Below are positions 1-8,821 of a stretch of DNA of 64,000 bases, one piece after another. The notes below the pieces were generated by a model, which saw only the letters and a list, made by a program, of their open reading frames with translations, was not told the DNA's origin and searched no databases. Made by a program: the position numbers and the translations under genes. Within the stretch, counting starts at the first letter, position 1, and each line of letters opens with the position of its first letter. Origin of the DNA: Xanthomonas sontii (lineage in GTDB: Bacteria; Pseudomonadota; Gammaproteobacteria; Xanthomonadales; Xanthomonadaceae); NCBI RefSeq assembly GCF_040529055.1, contig NZ_CP132342.1:2726001-2790000 (forward strand), written 5' to 3'.

Positions 1-600
1 CAGGATCGCGAGCTTCTCGAGCTCCGGCGGCAGCGCGATTACGCCGAGTTCTTCAAGAAGGCGGTGCTGTTCAAGAAGAATGTGGTGGTTGCCGGGGCCA
101 CCGGTAGCGGCAAGACCACCTTCATGAAGTCGCTGGTGAATCACATCCCGCACGAAGAGCGGCTGGTGACGATCGAGGACGCGCGCGAGCTCTTCATCAG
201 CCAGCCCAATTCCGTGCATTTGCTCTACTCGAAAGGCGGACAAAGCTCGAGCAACGTCACCGCGAAGAGCTGCATGGAAGCGTGCCTGCGCATGAAGCCC
301 GACCGCATCATCCTTGCGGAGTTGCGCGGCGACGAGTCGTTCTACTTCATCCGCAACTGCGCCTCCGGTCATCCCGGTTCCATCACCAGCTGCCATGCTG
401 GCAGCATCGGGCAGACCTGGGATCAGTTGGCGCTCATGGTCAAGGCGTCGGCCGAAGGGTCGGGCCTGGAGTTCGCCGTCATCAAGCGGTTGTTGATGAT
501 GACGATCGACATCGTTGTCCACATCAAATCGCACGCGGGCCGGCGCTATATCACCGGTATCGATTTCGATCCGGAACGCATGCAGTCGGGTGGGGGATGA
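1..600 (+). CDS. virB11: VirB11 type IV secretion ATPase (5' end missing)
   Basis: Hexameric inner-membrane-associated ATPase that powers pilus assembly and substrate transfer in type IV secretion. The frame is open from base 1, so the N-terminal domain lies outside the window. What remains is the RecA-like C-terminal half: Walker A GATGSGKTT (about bases 94-120), a Walker B-like RIILAELRGDE stretch and the His-box SCHAG. It ends at a TGA 134 nt before virB1. The order virB11-virB1-virB2-virB3-virB4-virB5-virB6 is the one known for the Xanthomonas chromosomal bacteria-killing system, so virB7-10 and virD4 are expected just upstream (inference). Confidence 0.93.
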   Translation, partial: QDRELLELRRQRDYAEFFKKAVLFKKNVVVAGATGSGKTTFMKSLVNHIPHEERLVTIEDARELFISQPNSVHLLYSKGGQSSSNVTAKSCMEACLRMKPDRIILAELRGDESFYFIRNCASGHPGSITSCHAGSIGQTWDQLALMVKASAEGSGLEFAVIKRLLMMTIDIVVHIKSHAGRRYITGIDFDPERMQSGGG

Positions 601-734
601 ATATGTTCATTAAAGTGATAGGGCGAAACAGCGCCGATTGACTTTGAATTTTTCTTCCAACACGATTGATTTGCGACATCTGCGGCGTTCTGGGCGATTT
701 GCCACGACGCCGATGCATAGGGAGTAACCACGGC

Positions 735-1619
735 ATGTTGCCAGGCATGGAACTACTCAGCTGTCCCGAAATGGCGGTTCCGGCTGAAGTCATGCAGCAC
801 GTTGTGCGCGTCGAGTCGTCGCACAATCCGTTCGCGATCGGTGTGGTCGGTGGTCGCCTGGTGCGCCAGCCGCAGAACCTGTCCGAAGCGGTGGCCACGG
901 CGCGGATGCTGGAAGAGAAGGGCTACAATTTCTCCCTCGGTCTCGGGCAGGTCAACCGCTACAACCTGATCAAGTACGGCCTGAATACCTACGAAAAAGC
1001 ATTCAGGACCTGTCCCAATCTGCAGGCCGCCTCGAAGATCCTGGCCGAGTGCTATAGCCGCTCCGGCGGCAACTGGGGCAAGTCGTTCAGCTGTTACTAC
1101 TCCGGAAACTTCGAGACCGGGTACCGCCACGGTTACGTGCAGAAGGTCTACGCGTCGATCAACCAGGGCAGGGCGCTCGCCGCGTCCACCGCTGGTGCGA
1201 TCCCGGTGATCCCGGCCGGAAGCGTGCGTCGTGTGGTCAACGACTCGGTGAGGGCCGCGGCGGTGCGCGAAGTCGATTCGATCGTGTCGCGGCGCATCGA
1301 CGCGGCGGCCAATCGACTCGCCAGCGATCTTGCGACGCAAGCTCAATCATCAGTACGTTCCCAGGCTGCCATTCCAGCGCCGGTGCAGCCAATAGCGGGT
1401 GCTATGGTTGCCGCATCGGCGCAGGCGACGGCTGCAGATTCCGATCTCTACATCATACGACCGACAGGCGCCGGCAAAGGAGTGGCGGTTCCTGCAGGTG
1501 GCGGAGCGACTCCAGCTCCGCAACCTCCCGCGCACGCGCCTCAGGCGGTGGCGGGAGCGGCCGTTCCTGGCGCAAGTACGCCGCCGCCGACGTCGGGCGA
1601 CGGGGCCTTCGTATTCTAG
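735..1619 (+). CDS. virB1: VirB1-type lytic transglycosylase
   Basis: Predicted peptidoglycan-cleaving enzyme that opens the cell wall for type IV secretion assembly. It has 294 residues from the ATG at 735, which has GGGAG 11 nt upstream; a longer frame from a TTG at 666 lacks such a site. The SLT fold shows the catalytic Glu in RVESSHNPFA (E27) and the LGLGQVN motif. The last third (from about residue 190) is Ala/Pro-rich low complexity, as in other VirB1 proteins with a processed tail. No clear Sec signal is visible at this start, so export may need another route or a different start. Confidence 0.88.
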   Translation: MLPGMELLSCPEMAVPAEVMQHVVRVESSHNPFAIGVVGGRLVRQPQNLSEAVATARMLEEKGYNFSLGLGQVNRYNLIKYGLNTYEKAFRTCPNLQAASKILAECYSRSGGNWGKSFSCYYSGNFETGYRHGYVQKVYASINQGRALAASTAGAIPVIPAGSVRRVVNDSVRAAAVREVDSIVSRRIDAAANRLASDLATQAQSSVRSQAAIPAPVQPIAGAMVAASAQATAADSDLYIIRPTGAGKGVAVPAGGGATPAPQPPAHAPQAVAGAAVPGASTPPPTSGDGAFVF

Positions 1620-1688
1620 CCAGATGCAGTAGCACGGCCATGCAAATGGCTTTTGATCACCCCCTGTTTTCCAGTCAAGGAGTTACTC

Positions 1689-2087
1689 ATGAAGTTCAAT
1701 AACGATCAAGTGAAGTCGAACGCCAAGGTTGTTGGTACGGCGGCGTTGAAGGCGGCAGTGTTTGTCGTCGCATTGCTCGCGTCCAACTTTGCGATGGCGC
1801 AGGAGTATGCAGATGTCGACACCAAGGTGTGTGGCTTCCTCGGCAAGACCAACAACATCCTGAACATGGCATCCATCGTGGTGGTGACGATCGCGGTCGT
1901 GTTCGCCGGTTACCAGATCGCGTTCGCACACAAGCGCGTTGCCGAAGTGGCGCCGGTGCTGCTGGGTGGCGTGCTGATCGGCGCGGCCGGTCAGTTGGCC
2001 AAGATGCTGATCGGCGACACTGGCCAGAAGCAGTGCACGGCCACTGCGGCGATCGATATGATCCAGCACGTTCTGCACTATGCATAA
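1689..2087 (+). CDS. virB2: VirB2 major pilin
   Basis: Pilin subunit of the type IV secretion system, 132 residues. The start ATG follows AAGGAGT. A long signal peptide ends near NFAMAQ (about residue 38). Two hydrophobic segments follow, about 60-80 (IVVVTIAVVFAGYQIAF) and 90-110 (VLLGGVLIGAAGQLA), separated by a short basic loop: the standard VirB2 hairpin. Cys residues near the mature N-terminus and near the C-terminus could pair. The gene overlaps virB3 by 8 nt, which suggests translational coupling. Confidence 0.9.
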   Translation: MKFNNDQVKSNAKVVGTAALKAAVFVVALLASNFAMAQEYADVDTKVCGFLGKTNNILNMASIVVVTIAVVFAGYQIAFAHKRVAEVAPVLLGGVLIGAAGQLAKMLIGDTGQKQCTATAAIDMIQHVLHYA

Positions 2088-2391
2088 GAACGTACTTTTC
2101 CGGGGCTGCACCCGGCCGGCGATGTTTTTCGGGGTGCCGTACATCCCGTTCTTCATCGGCGCGGGTGGCGGCTTCCTGATGGGTATCTATTTCGATATGT
2201 GGCTGCTGCTGCTCATTCCAGTCATCGTCTTCATCATGCAGCAGATGACCAAGCGGGACGAGATGATCTTCCGCATGCTCGGGTTGCGCTGGATGATGCG
2301 GATGCGCGTGCGCAACCTGCAGCGCTATTCCGGCATGTGGGTGTTCTCGCCGAATGAGTACAGGAAAGAGGTGCCGGGCGCCAAGCGCTAG
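2080..2391 (+). CDS. virB3: VirB3 inner-membrane component
   Basis: Small inner-membrane protein (103 residues) that works with VirB4 in the type IV secretion inner-membrane complex. It has one long hydrophobic hairpin, roughly residues 20-55 (IPFFIGAGGGFLMGIYF then LLLLIPVIVF), and a basic C-terminal tail rich in Arg and Met, as in the VirB3 family. The start lies inside the 3' end of virB2. Confidence 0.88.
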   Translation: MHKNVLFRGCTRPAMFFGVPYIPFFIGAGGGFLMGIYFDMWLLLLIPVIVFIMQQMTKRDEMIFRMLGLRWMMRMRVRNLQRYSGMWVFSPNEYRKEVPGAKR

Positions 2392-2416
2392 CTTGGAAGC
2401 CGGCATCGGGTCTCGA

Positions 2417-2460
2417 CCCCATGCACGACGCCTGTGTCGTGCATGGGGTTGTTCGGTTTT
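2417..2460 (+). terminator. Terminator-like hairpin between virB3 and virB4
   Basis: A perfect 13-bp inverted repeat, CCCCATGCACGAC (2417-2429) and GTCGTGCATGGGG (2436-2448), with a 6-nt loop, is followed by a T-rich run ending in GGTTTTT. It lies in the 172-nt gap between virB3 and virB4. It looks like an intrinsic terminator or attenuator that would lower expression of virB4-virB6 relative to the pilin genes. Confidence 0.65.
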
Positions 2461-2563
2461 TCGTGTCGACTCGCCGGCAATGCTGGTGTGAGCGAGATCG
2501 GCGGTTCCCGGTGCATGTGCGCCGGGCCTTGGCAAGACGAAACGGATTCTGAGTCACTTCATT

Positions 2564-5035
2564 ATGTTCATCCCGGATACTTCCATCAGCGAGTTCATCT
2601 CCATCTCCACGCATGTGGCGCCGTCCGTGCTGAAGACGACGGGAGGAGATTTCATGCTGATCTGGCACCTCGGCGGGCTTCCGTTCGTGGGCCGCGAAGA
2701 GTGGGAGATCGAACACCGGCACAACACGTTCAACCGCATGCTGCAGACGCTGCGCGCTCCGGATTTCGCCAATGTGGCGTTCTGGGTGCACGATGTGCGC
2801 CGCCGCCGTCGCATCAAGAACGGCAGCAAGTTCAAGCAGGCGTTCAACCAGGCCTTGTCTGATCAGTACTACGGGACATTGTCCTCGCAGAAGATCATGC
2901 AGAACGAGCTGTACATGACCATGATGTATCGCCCGGTAGTGACCGGTAAGCGTCTCATGGATAAGTCGTCGAACATTTCCCAGTTGCAGTCAGAACAGGA
3001 CCAGGCGATCGCCAAGGTCCTTGAACTTGCAGGCAACGTCGAAGCCGTGCTCAAGGATTACTCGCCCTACCGGCTGAGCATGTACGAAGCCAGCAATGGC
3101 GTGGTGTTCTCCGAGGCGCTGGAGTTCTTCGGCTATCTGATCAATCGCATCGACGAGCCGGTGCCGGTGCTGCAGGCGCCGGTGCCCGCCTACTTGCCGG
3201 TCAGCAAGCATATGTTCGCCAACAAGACCGGCGACTTCGTGATCAAGACCCCGGAGGGCGTCAATCATTTCGGTGCCATTCTGAACATCAAGGAATACAC
3301 CGACGGCACCTATCCGGGCATCCTCAATGGCCTGAAGTATCTCGACTTCGAGTATGTGGTGACCCACTCCTTCAGCCCGATGGGCCGGCACGACGCGCTG
3401 AAAGTGCTCGATCGCACCAAGGGCATGATGGTGTCCTCGGGCGACAAGGCGGTCAGCCAGATCCATGAGCTCGACCTGGCGATGGATCAGCTGTCGTCGG
3501 GCAATTTCGTGTTGGGCGAGTATCACTTCACCATCGCCGTTTACGCCGAGACGCAGGAAAAGCTCGCGCAGCAGGTGGCGACCACGCGCGCCGAGCTGTC
3601 CAACGCCGGCTTCGTCTCGACCAAGGAGGATCTGGCGGTCGCTTCTTCCTTCTACGCTCAGCTGCCCGGCAACTGGCGCTATCGCACGCGTCTGGCCAAT
3701 GTCAGTTCGTTGAACTTCCTTGGCCTTTCGCCGCTGCACAACTTCGCTCAGGGCAAGCGCGAGAACAATCCGTGGGGCGAGTGCGTCACCACCTTGCAGA
3801 CCACCAACGGCCAGCCGTACTACTTCAATTTCCACGCCACGCATCCGGCGGAGAACTCGCTCGGCGAGAAGGCGATCGCCAACACCATGGTGATCGGCAA
3901 GTCGGGTACCGGTAAGACCGCGTTGATCAACTTCCTGCTCAGCCAGGTGCAGAAGTTCGATCCGATCCCGACCATCTTCTTCTTCGACAAGGATCGCGGC
4001 GCCGAGATCTTCGTGCGCGCCTGCGGCGGCAATTACCTGGCGCTGGAGAACGGCAAGCCCACCGGCTTCAACCCGTTCCAGTGCGAGCGCACCGAGGCGA
4101 ACGTGCAGTTCCTGGCCGACCTGATCAAGGTCCTGGCCGGCAAGATCGAGTACACCTCGCGCGAGGAGGAGGACATCTTCCGCGGCGTGGAGGGCATGCT
4201 CGACACGCCCATGCATCTGCGCAGCATGACCAACTTCCGCAAGAGCCTGCCCAACATGGGCGACGACGGCCTGTATGCGCGAATGCGCAAGTGGACGGCC
4301 GGCAACTCGCACGGCTGGGTGTTCGACAATCCGGTCGATACGATCGACCTCGAGAAGGCCAGCATCATCGGCTTCGACTACACCGACGTCATCGACAATC
4401 CGGAAGTGCGGGTTCCGGTCATCAACTATCTGCTGCATCGGCTGGAAGCCCTGATCGACGGTCGGCCGCTGATCTACGTGATGGACGAGTTCTGGAAGAT
4501 CCTCGACGGCAAGGGCGGCCTGAAGGAATTCGCCAAGAACAAGCAGAAGACCATCCGTAAACAGAACGGCCTGGGTATCTTCGCCACCCAGAGCCCGGAG
4601 GATGCGCTCGCTAGCGACATTTCCGCGGCGCTGGTCGAACAGACCGCGACGATGATCCTGCTGCCCAATCCCAATGCCAGCAAAGAAGACTACATGGACG
4701 GCCTCAAGCTCACCGAGGCCGAGTACCAGGTCGTGGTCAGCCTGGACGAGCGCTCGCGCTGCTTCCTGGTCAAGCAGGGCCATGGATCGTCGGTGTGCCA
4801 GCTCAATCTGCGCGGCATGGACGATGCGCTGTCGGTCATCTCGGCGTCGACCGACAATATCGAAATCATGCACCAGGTGCTGGAGCGCAAGGCCAAGGAA
4901 CACGGCATCGCGCCGGACGATCTGACGCCCGAACAGTGGTTGAACGAGTTCTATGCAAGGCGCAAGGGTTCCGGAAAATCGGGTCCGGCGAGATCGGTGT
5001 CTTCGGATAATCGCGGGGCGGCAGCGGTCACCTGA
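2564..5035 (+). CDS. virB4: VirB4 type IV secretion ATPase
   Basis: Largest ATPase of the type IV secretion inner-membrane complex, 823 residues as usual for VirB4. The N-terminal half (about 1-400) is the CagE/TrbE/VirB domain that contacts VirB3 and the membrane. The C-terminal half is RecA-like, with Walker A GKSGTGKTAL near residue 445 and Walker B LIYVMDEFWKIL near residue 635, followed by FATQSPEDAL. The last 30 residues are Ser/Gly-rich. It is 172 nt after virB3 and 57 nt before virB5. Confidence 0.95.
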   Translation: MFIPDTSISEFISISTHVAPSVLKTTGGDFMLIWHLGGLPFVGREEWEIEHRHNTFNRMLQTLRAPDFANVAFWVHDVRRRRRIKNGSKFKQAFNQALSDQYYGTLSSQKIMQNELYMTMMYRPVVTGKRLMDKSSNISQLQSEQDQAIAKVLELAGNVEAVLKDYSPYRLSMYEASNGVVFSEALEFFGYLINRIDEPVPVLQAPVPAYLPVSKHMFANKTGDFVIKTPEGVNHFGAILNIKEYTDGTYPGILNGLKYLDFEYVVTHSFSPMGRHDALKVLDRTKGMMVSSGDKAVSQIHELDLAMDQLSSGNFVLGEYHFTIAVYAETQEKLAQQVATTRAELSNAGFVSTKEDLAVASSFYAQLPGNWRYRTRLANVSSLNFLGLSPLHNFAQGKRENNPWGECVTTLQTTNGQPYYFNFHATHPAENSLGEKAIANTMVIGKSGTGKTALINFLLSQVQKFDPIPTIFFFDKDRGAEIFVRACGGNYLALENGKPTGFNPFQCERTEANVQFLADLIKVLAGKIEYTSREEEDIFRGVEGMLDTPMHLRSMTNFRKSLPNMGDDGLYARMRKWTAGNSHGWVFDNPVDTIDLEKASIIGFDYTDVIDNPEVRVPVINYLLHRLEALIDGRPLIYVMDEFWKILDGKGGLKEFAKNKQKTIRKQNGLGIFATQSPEDALASDISAALVEQTATMILLPNPNASKEDYMDGLKLTEAEYQVVVSLDERSRCFLVKQGHGSSVCQLNLRGMDDALSVISASTDNIEIMHQVLERKAKEHGIAPDDLTPEQWLNEFYARRKGSGKSGPARSVSSDNRGAAAVT

Positions 5036-5092
5036 CCGGTTCGCCCAAATCACGCATGGCGGTTTTTCTACAAGATCTGTGTTGAGGTATCT

Positions 5093-5878
5093 ATGAACAA
5101 GATGACGAAAGCTTTCACTCGTATTCGCATTGCTGGCGGGGTTGCCTTGCTTGCCTTCTTGCTGCCGGCAACCGCGTTTGCGCAATGGGAAGTGGTCGAC
5201 AACAAGCAAATCGACGAGAACGGGAAAAACACCGAAAAACTCCACGACAAGCTCGATGAGATCTACAAATCCGGTCTCATCGGCAAGAGCACCGGTGAGA
5301 AGCCCAGCGGCGAAGAGGTCGACAAGCCGAAAGAGAAGCTGCAGAAGGTCGACGACAATTACGGCGTTTCGACCTGTGCCAGCACGACATCCAGCACGCC
5401 CGTTTCAAGCGAGCAGCAAAAGACATGTGAGCTCATTCAGCGCACGCGCAATTCGCAGTACAACTACATGGTGGCTATGTACGACATCACCGAGAAGCGC
5501 TTGCAGCGGTTGCGGGATATCGAAAAAGAACGTCAGAACATCAAGCCCGAGCAGGTTGGCTTGTTGGAAGACAACACCAACAAGCTGATTGCGCTCAAGA
5601 CGTTGATGGATATCGATCGCCAGCAGACCGAGTCGGCCATGTTCGCCTACGAGAAGCGGCTCGCGTTCCTGACCGAAGTGCAGTCGGCCGGAGCCAAGGC
5701 GGCCATGACCGGCCAGACGGCGCCATCGGCTACGGATACCGGTGGCGGTGGCTTGTTTCCGGGGTGGAGCGGTCTTGGCGATATCGCGAGCAAGGCGGTT
5801 GGCGGTGCGGTGGTGCTAGGCGCGCTGCAGGCGATCAAGTCGGACGGCAAGTTTCATAGGTTGAGTATCGACGATTAA
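5093..5878 (+). CDS. virB5: VirB5-like minor pilin
   Basis: Predicted periplasmic or pilus-tip component of the type IV secretion system, 261 residues. A Sec signal peptide ends at PATAFA|QW (about residue 30). The mature part is highly charged and helical, with two Cys near residues 100-115 (STCASTTSS, KTCELIQRT), and ends in a Gly/Ala-rich hydrophobic segment. VirB5 proteins diverge strongly, so the name rests on position between virB4 and virB6, length, signal peptide and helical content. Confidence 0.75.
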   Translation: MNKMTKAFTRIRIAGGVALLAFLLPATAFAQWEVVDNKQIDENGKNTEKLHDKLDEIYKSGLIGKSTGEKPSGEEVDKPKEKLQKVDDNYGVSTCASTTSSTPVSSEQQKTCELIQRTRNSQYNYMVAMYDITEKRLQRLRDIEKERQNIKPEQVGLLEDNTNKLIALKTLMDIDRQQTESAMFAYEKRLAFLTEVQSAGAKAAMTGQTAPSATDTGGGGLFPGWSGLGDIASKAVGGAVVLGALQAIKSDGKFHRLSIDD

Positions 5879-5959
5879 CCTGAATCTCTTTCAGTTTCTA
5901 AAGGGTCGGTTTGTGGCGATGATGTTTGGCGATGCGGGCGCCCGCGCGATGGAGTGTTT

Positions 5960-7033
5960 ATGAATTTCTTAACGGATTTGGGGAATTATTTAGTATTCAC
6001 CCGCATCAACGATTTCCTGCGCGACGAAATCGACTACTTCCAATGGTCGCTGCTGCTGCGCATGTCCTGGTGGGTCTCCGTGACGGCGATGAGCGCGCTG
6101 ACACTGTGGGTGCTCTACAAGGGCTACCGTGTGGCCACCGGCCAGTCGCGCGAGTTCGCGATGGATCTGGTGGTGACCTCGCTGCGTTCGGCGCTGATCG
6201 TCGGCGCTGCCATGAGCTTTGTGTCCGCGAGCAACCCTTCAGGAGAGGGCGACACGAATAGCCTCTATTGGCGTCTCACCGATGGATTGAGCAGCGCCAT
6301 CGTGAAGACGGTCACAGGCAGTTCGCAGAGTCCCTACAAGGAAATCGACAGGAACCTGGCGCTCATGCAGGTGGGCATGACGGTCATCGACCAGATCAAT
6401 ACGGCCGGCAATGCGGAGCGCCAAAGCGAGAAGGATCGGGCGCGCATGTTCACGGGCATCGGCATGGCCGGTCCGGCGATCGTTGGTGGGTCGTTGCTTC
6501 TGCTGAACAAGTTGGCAATGGCACTGTTCGTCGGCTTTGGGCCGTTGTTCATCCTGTGTCTGCTATTCGATGCCACGAAGTCCTTGTTTCAGAGGTGGCT
6601 CTTGTACGGGATCGGAACGGTGTTCTCTTTGTCTGTGCTGACGTTCACCGTTGCGCTTTCGACAAAGGTGACCACGGCGGTAGCATCGGGTTTCATCGCG
6701 GCCTGGGCAGCGTCGAATGGCTCAAGTGAGGGCGTCACAAGCATGTCCTTGCAGCAGGGCGGGATCGGCTTGGTACTGAGCACGTTGATCATCACCGCAC
6801 CACCGATGGCGGCTTCGTTCTTCCAAGGCACCCTGGGTCAATTCAGTGCGTATTCGGCGTTCGGGCAGATCGGGCGCGATCCCGCCAGTGGCCGGCCCTA
6901 TACCCCACAAGCGCCTGTTCGTGATAACGCCGAAACTAATGTGAATACAAATACTGCTCACGTTAATGCTAGAAATGTTGGCGGTCACGCTGATGTCGTT
7001 ACAAACCCTGGTTCGCGTGGTAATGCATCATGA
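5960..7033 (+). CDS. virB6: VirB6 polytopic inner-membrane protein
   Basis: Type IV secretion channel component in the inner membrane, 357 residues from the ATG at 5960, with GGAG 5 nt upstream; a GTG at 5954 would add only two residues. Five or more hydrophobic segments are visible: about 30-55, 75-95, 165-200, 210-235 and 260-285, matching the TrbL/VirB6 family. The last 50 residues are polar and Asn-rich (NAETNVNTNTAHVNARN). Its stop overlaps the start of the next gene (ATGA at 7030), which ties the DUF4189 genes to the secretion operon. Confidence 0.88.
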   Translation: MNFLTDLGNYLVFTRINDFLRDEIDYFQWSLLLRMSWWVSVTAMSALTLWVLYKGYRVATGQSREFAMDLVVTSLRSALIVGAAMSFVSASNPSGEGDTNSLYWRLTDGLSSAIVKTVTGSSQSPYKEIDRNLALMQVGMTVIDQINTAGNAERQSEKDRARMFTGIGMAGPAIVGGSLLLLNKLAMALFVGFGPLFILCLLFDATKSLFQRWLLYGIGTVFSLSVLTFTVALSTKVTTAVASGFIAAWAASNGSSEGVTSMSLQQGGIGLVLSTLIITAPPMAASFFQGTLGQFSAYSAFGQIGRDPASGRPYTPQAPVRDNAETNVNTNTAHVNARNVGGHADVVTNPGSRGNAS

Positions 7034-7539
7034 TGGCGAAATATCAAGAAATGAGAATTTTGCGCATCTCATTCACCCTTTTGCTATTGGGATGTGTCGG
7101 CGTCGCACATTCGCAAACGCGTTGTCCTGTCGGTGCTCAGGCTGGAAGCGCACAGTGCTTACCTGATGATGAAATGTCCGCCCCCCCACCGAGGCCAACA
7201 GGGGAGTGGATTAAAACATGGGGAGCTATTGTCAATGCCGATAGCACGCAAGAGGCTTGGGCATCGTCCAGAATGCTATCGAAAGAGCAGGCAGAAGATG
7301 ACGCGCTGGATCAGTGTAGGTCCGCTGGTTACAAGGGTTGCACTGTAACCTTCACTTATCGAAATCAATGCGTTGCCATCTCATCGCCAAGTGGCGGTGC
7401 GACTCAAGGAGGAATAGCGGGTAGGGCGGATTTGGCAAAAGCGAAATCTTCGGCTGTGGGTATATGTAAGAAAAATGGTGGCTCTGGATGCTCTGTGATT
7501 TACAGTGAATGTTCAGAGCCTGTTTTTAAGAAGTTCTAG
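7030..7539 (+). CDS. DUF4189 protein, copy 1 (possible lipoprotein)
   Basis: 169 residues, function unknown. The N-terminus is a basic segment plus hydrophobic core ending FTLLLLGC, a good lipobox with the Cys at residue 22. Mature-domain hallmarks of the family are QTRCPVGAQAGSAQCLPDD, PTGEWIKTWGAI, an NQCVA motif and a C-terminal CSEPVFKKF. Several conserved Cys suggest disulfides in the periplasm. It overlaps virB6 by 4 nt, so it is probably translated with the secretion operon. Possible roles are an immunity protein for a secreted toxin or a T4SS accessory; neither is shown by sequence. Codon use is more A/T-rich than in virB4. Confidence 0.8.
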   Translation: MMAKYQEMRILRISFTLLLLGCVGVAHSQTRCPVGAQAGSAQCLPDDEMSAPPPRPTGEWIKTWGAIVNADSTQEAWASSRMLSKEQAEDDALDQCRSAGYKGCTVTFTYRNQCVAISSPSGGATQGGIAGRADLAKAKSSAVGICKKNGGSGCSVIYSECSEPVFKKF

Positions 7540-7663
7540 TTTTTTTGGGGGCTTTTTGCATCTGGCCAATTAGATAATTGTACGATTGGGTGTAGCGGCG
7601 CACAAGGCCAGAGTTAAGTTGCAGCCTTGGTGGTTGTAGTGATTAAGGAGCAATGGTTGATTT

Positions 7664-8152
7664 GTGAATAAGAAGATATTTTTGTTTATCTCGTCTTTTT
7701 CATTTTTGCTCCTTTCTTTCGGCGCCTACGGCCAGACCCGTTGTCCAGTGGGCGCCCAAGCCGGGAGTGCACAATGTCTTCCAGATGATGCGGGTGAAGC
7801 GCCTCCACGCCCTATTGGTGAATGGATCAAAACTTGGGGTGCACTAGTCAGTTCAAATACGGCACATGGAGCATGGACATCCAAAGGGAAATTCTCCAAG
7901 GATGATGCCGTTAGTGATGCTTTAGGTAGATGTCAAGCTACCGGTGCTCCCGACTGTCATATTGATTCGACTTATTTTAATCAATGCGTGGCGGTTGTCG
8001 GTTCGCCCGATAAGATAGGACTATCAATTTCCAAGGCGAAGAACGAGTCTATAGCAAAAAGTGCTGCATCTGCTGATTGCCAGCAGAGAGGAGGGCGGCA
8101 GTGTGAAGTGAAATTTTCCGACTGCACTGAGCCATTCTTCAGGAAATTTTAA
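7664..8152 (+). CDS. DUF4189 protein, copy 2 (exported)
   Basis: 162 residues from a GTG start, with AAGGAG 13 nt upstream. A four-codon reading frame (MVDL, 7653) sits between that site and the GTG and ends on it. A clear Sec signal (FLFISSFSFLLLSFGAYG) precedes a mature QTRCPVGAQAGSAQCLPDD, identical to copy 1 over those 19 residues. Unlike copy 1 there is no lipobox Cys, so this product should be soluble in the periplasm. The rest diverges but keeps GEWIKTWGA, FNQCVAV and the terminal CTEPFFRKF. Function unknown. It lies 124 nt after copy 1 in A/T-richer DNA. Confidence 0.78.
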   Translation: MNKKIFLFISSFSFLLLSFGAYGQTRCPVGAQAGSAQCLPDDAGEAPPRPIGEWIKTWGALVSSNTAHGAWTSKGKFSKDDAVSDALGRCQATGAPDCHIDSTYFNQCVAVVGSPDKIGLSISKAKNESIAKSAASADCQQRGGRQCEVKFSDCTEPFFRKF

Positions 8153-8330
8153 TGCCTGGTTGTGATGGCAAGAAAGCTTTTGGCTGTGCGTTAGACGCTT
8201 CCAGCTTAGTAGGGTAACCAACAGATGGCGACTAGGTGGTGAGGGCGATCCGGATCGCGACAGGGTGGGCGGGGGCATGAGAAAAATCGTCGATTTTGAA
8301 ATTGATGTTTCCAGGCCTCATGGGGTCGAA

Positions 8331-8821
8331 ATGTGTGGTATTTCGATGCGCAGCCTTGTTGCTTTTTTTGTTGGAGCTTTTCTTCCAGCAACTCTGTTTG
8401 CCAAACACGTTGTCCGGTTGGGGGGTTTGCTGGAAGCGCTCAGTGTCTCCCTGATGAAGAAAGCTCCTCATCTGCTCGTCCTACGGGGGAATGGATTAAA
8501 ACATGGGGTGGCATTGCTAGTGCCCCAACTGGGGAGGGTGGGGTAAGTTCAGGGCAGTTGTCCAAGGTGGATGCTGAGAATGTCGCTCTGCAGAACTGTA
8601 GAGCGACTGGTGCCGATCACTGCAAGGTTAACTTCGTCTACTACAATCAATGCGCTGCTCTCGCATACCCAGTGGGTAGTGCGGGTGGCTTTTTTCGTAC
8701 AGGGAAGACTGTTGATGATGCAGTGAAGTTGGCAGTCGTTGATTGTGAAAAAGAGATGGTTGGGCGTCATTGCAAGATTAAGGTAAACGAGTGTGCGGAT
8801 CCTGTTTTTAGAAAGTATTAG
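8331..8821 (+). pseudogene. DUF4189 protein, copy 3, frameshifted
   Basis: Third tandem copy, split between two frames. From ATG 8331 (or 8346) one frame reads a good Sec signal, MRSLVAFFVGAFLPATLFA, and then leaves the family (KHVVRLGG). From about 8402 the next frame reads the mature domain QTRCPVGGFAGSAQCLPDE through ADPVFRKY to the stop at 8821. In copies 1 and 2 the signal joins QTRCP directly, so one base, probably a C, has been lost at about 8400-8403 (TTTGCCAAACACG). A GTG at 8333 gives an unbroken frame for the mature part but destroys the signal peptide. Either a recent pseudogene or a sequencing error. Confidence 0.72.

Noticed and set aside
2990..5245. A 751-codon minus-strand frame opposite virB4
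   Set aside because: Composition is that of a mirror frame (many His, Arg, Asp, Val and no domain), and virB4 on the plus strand has all expected motifs.
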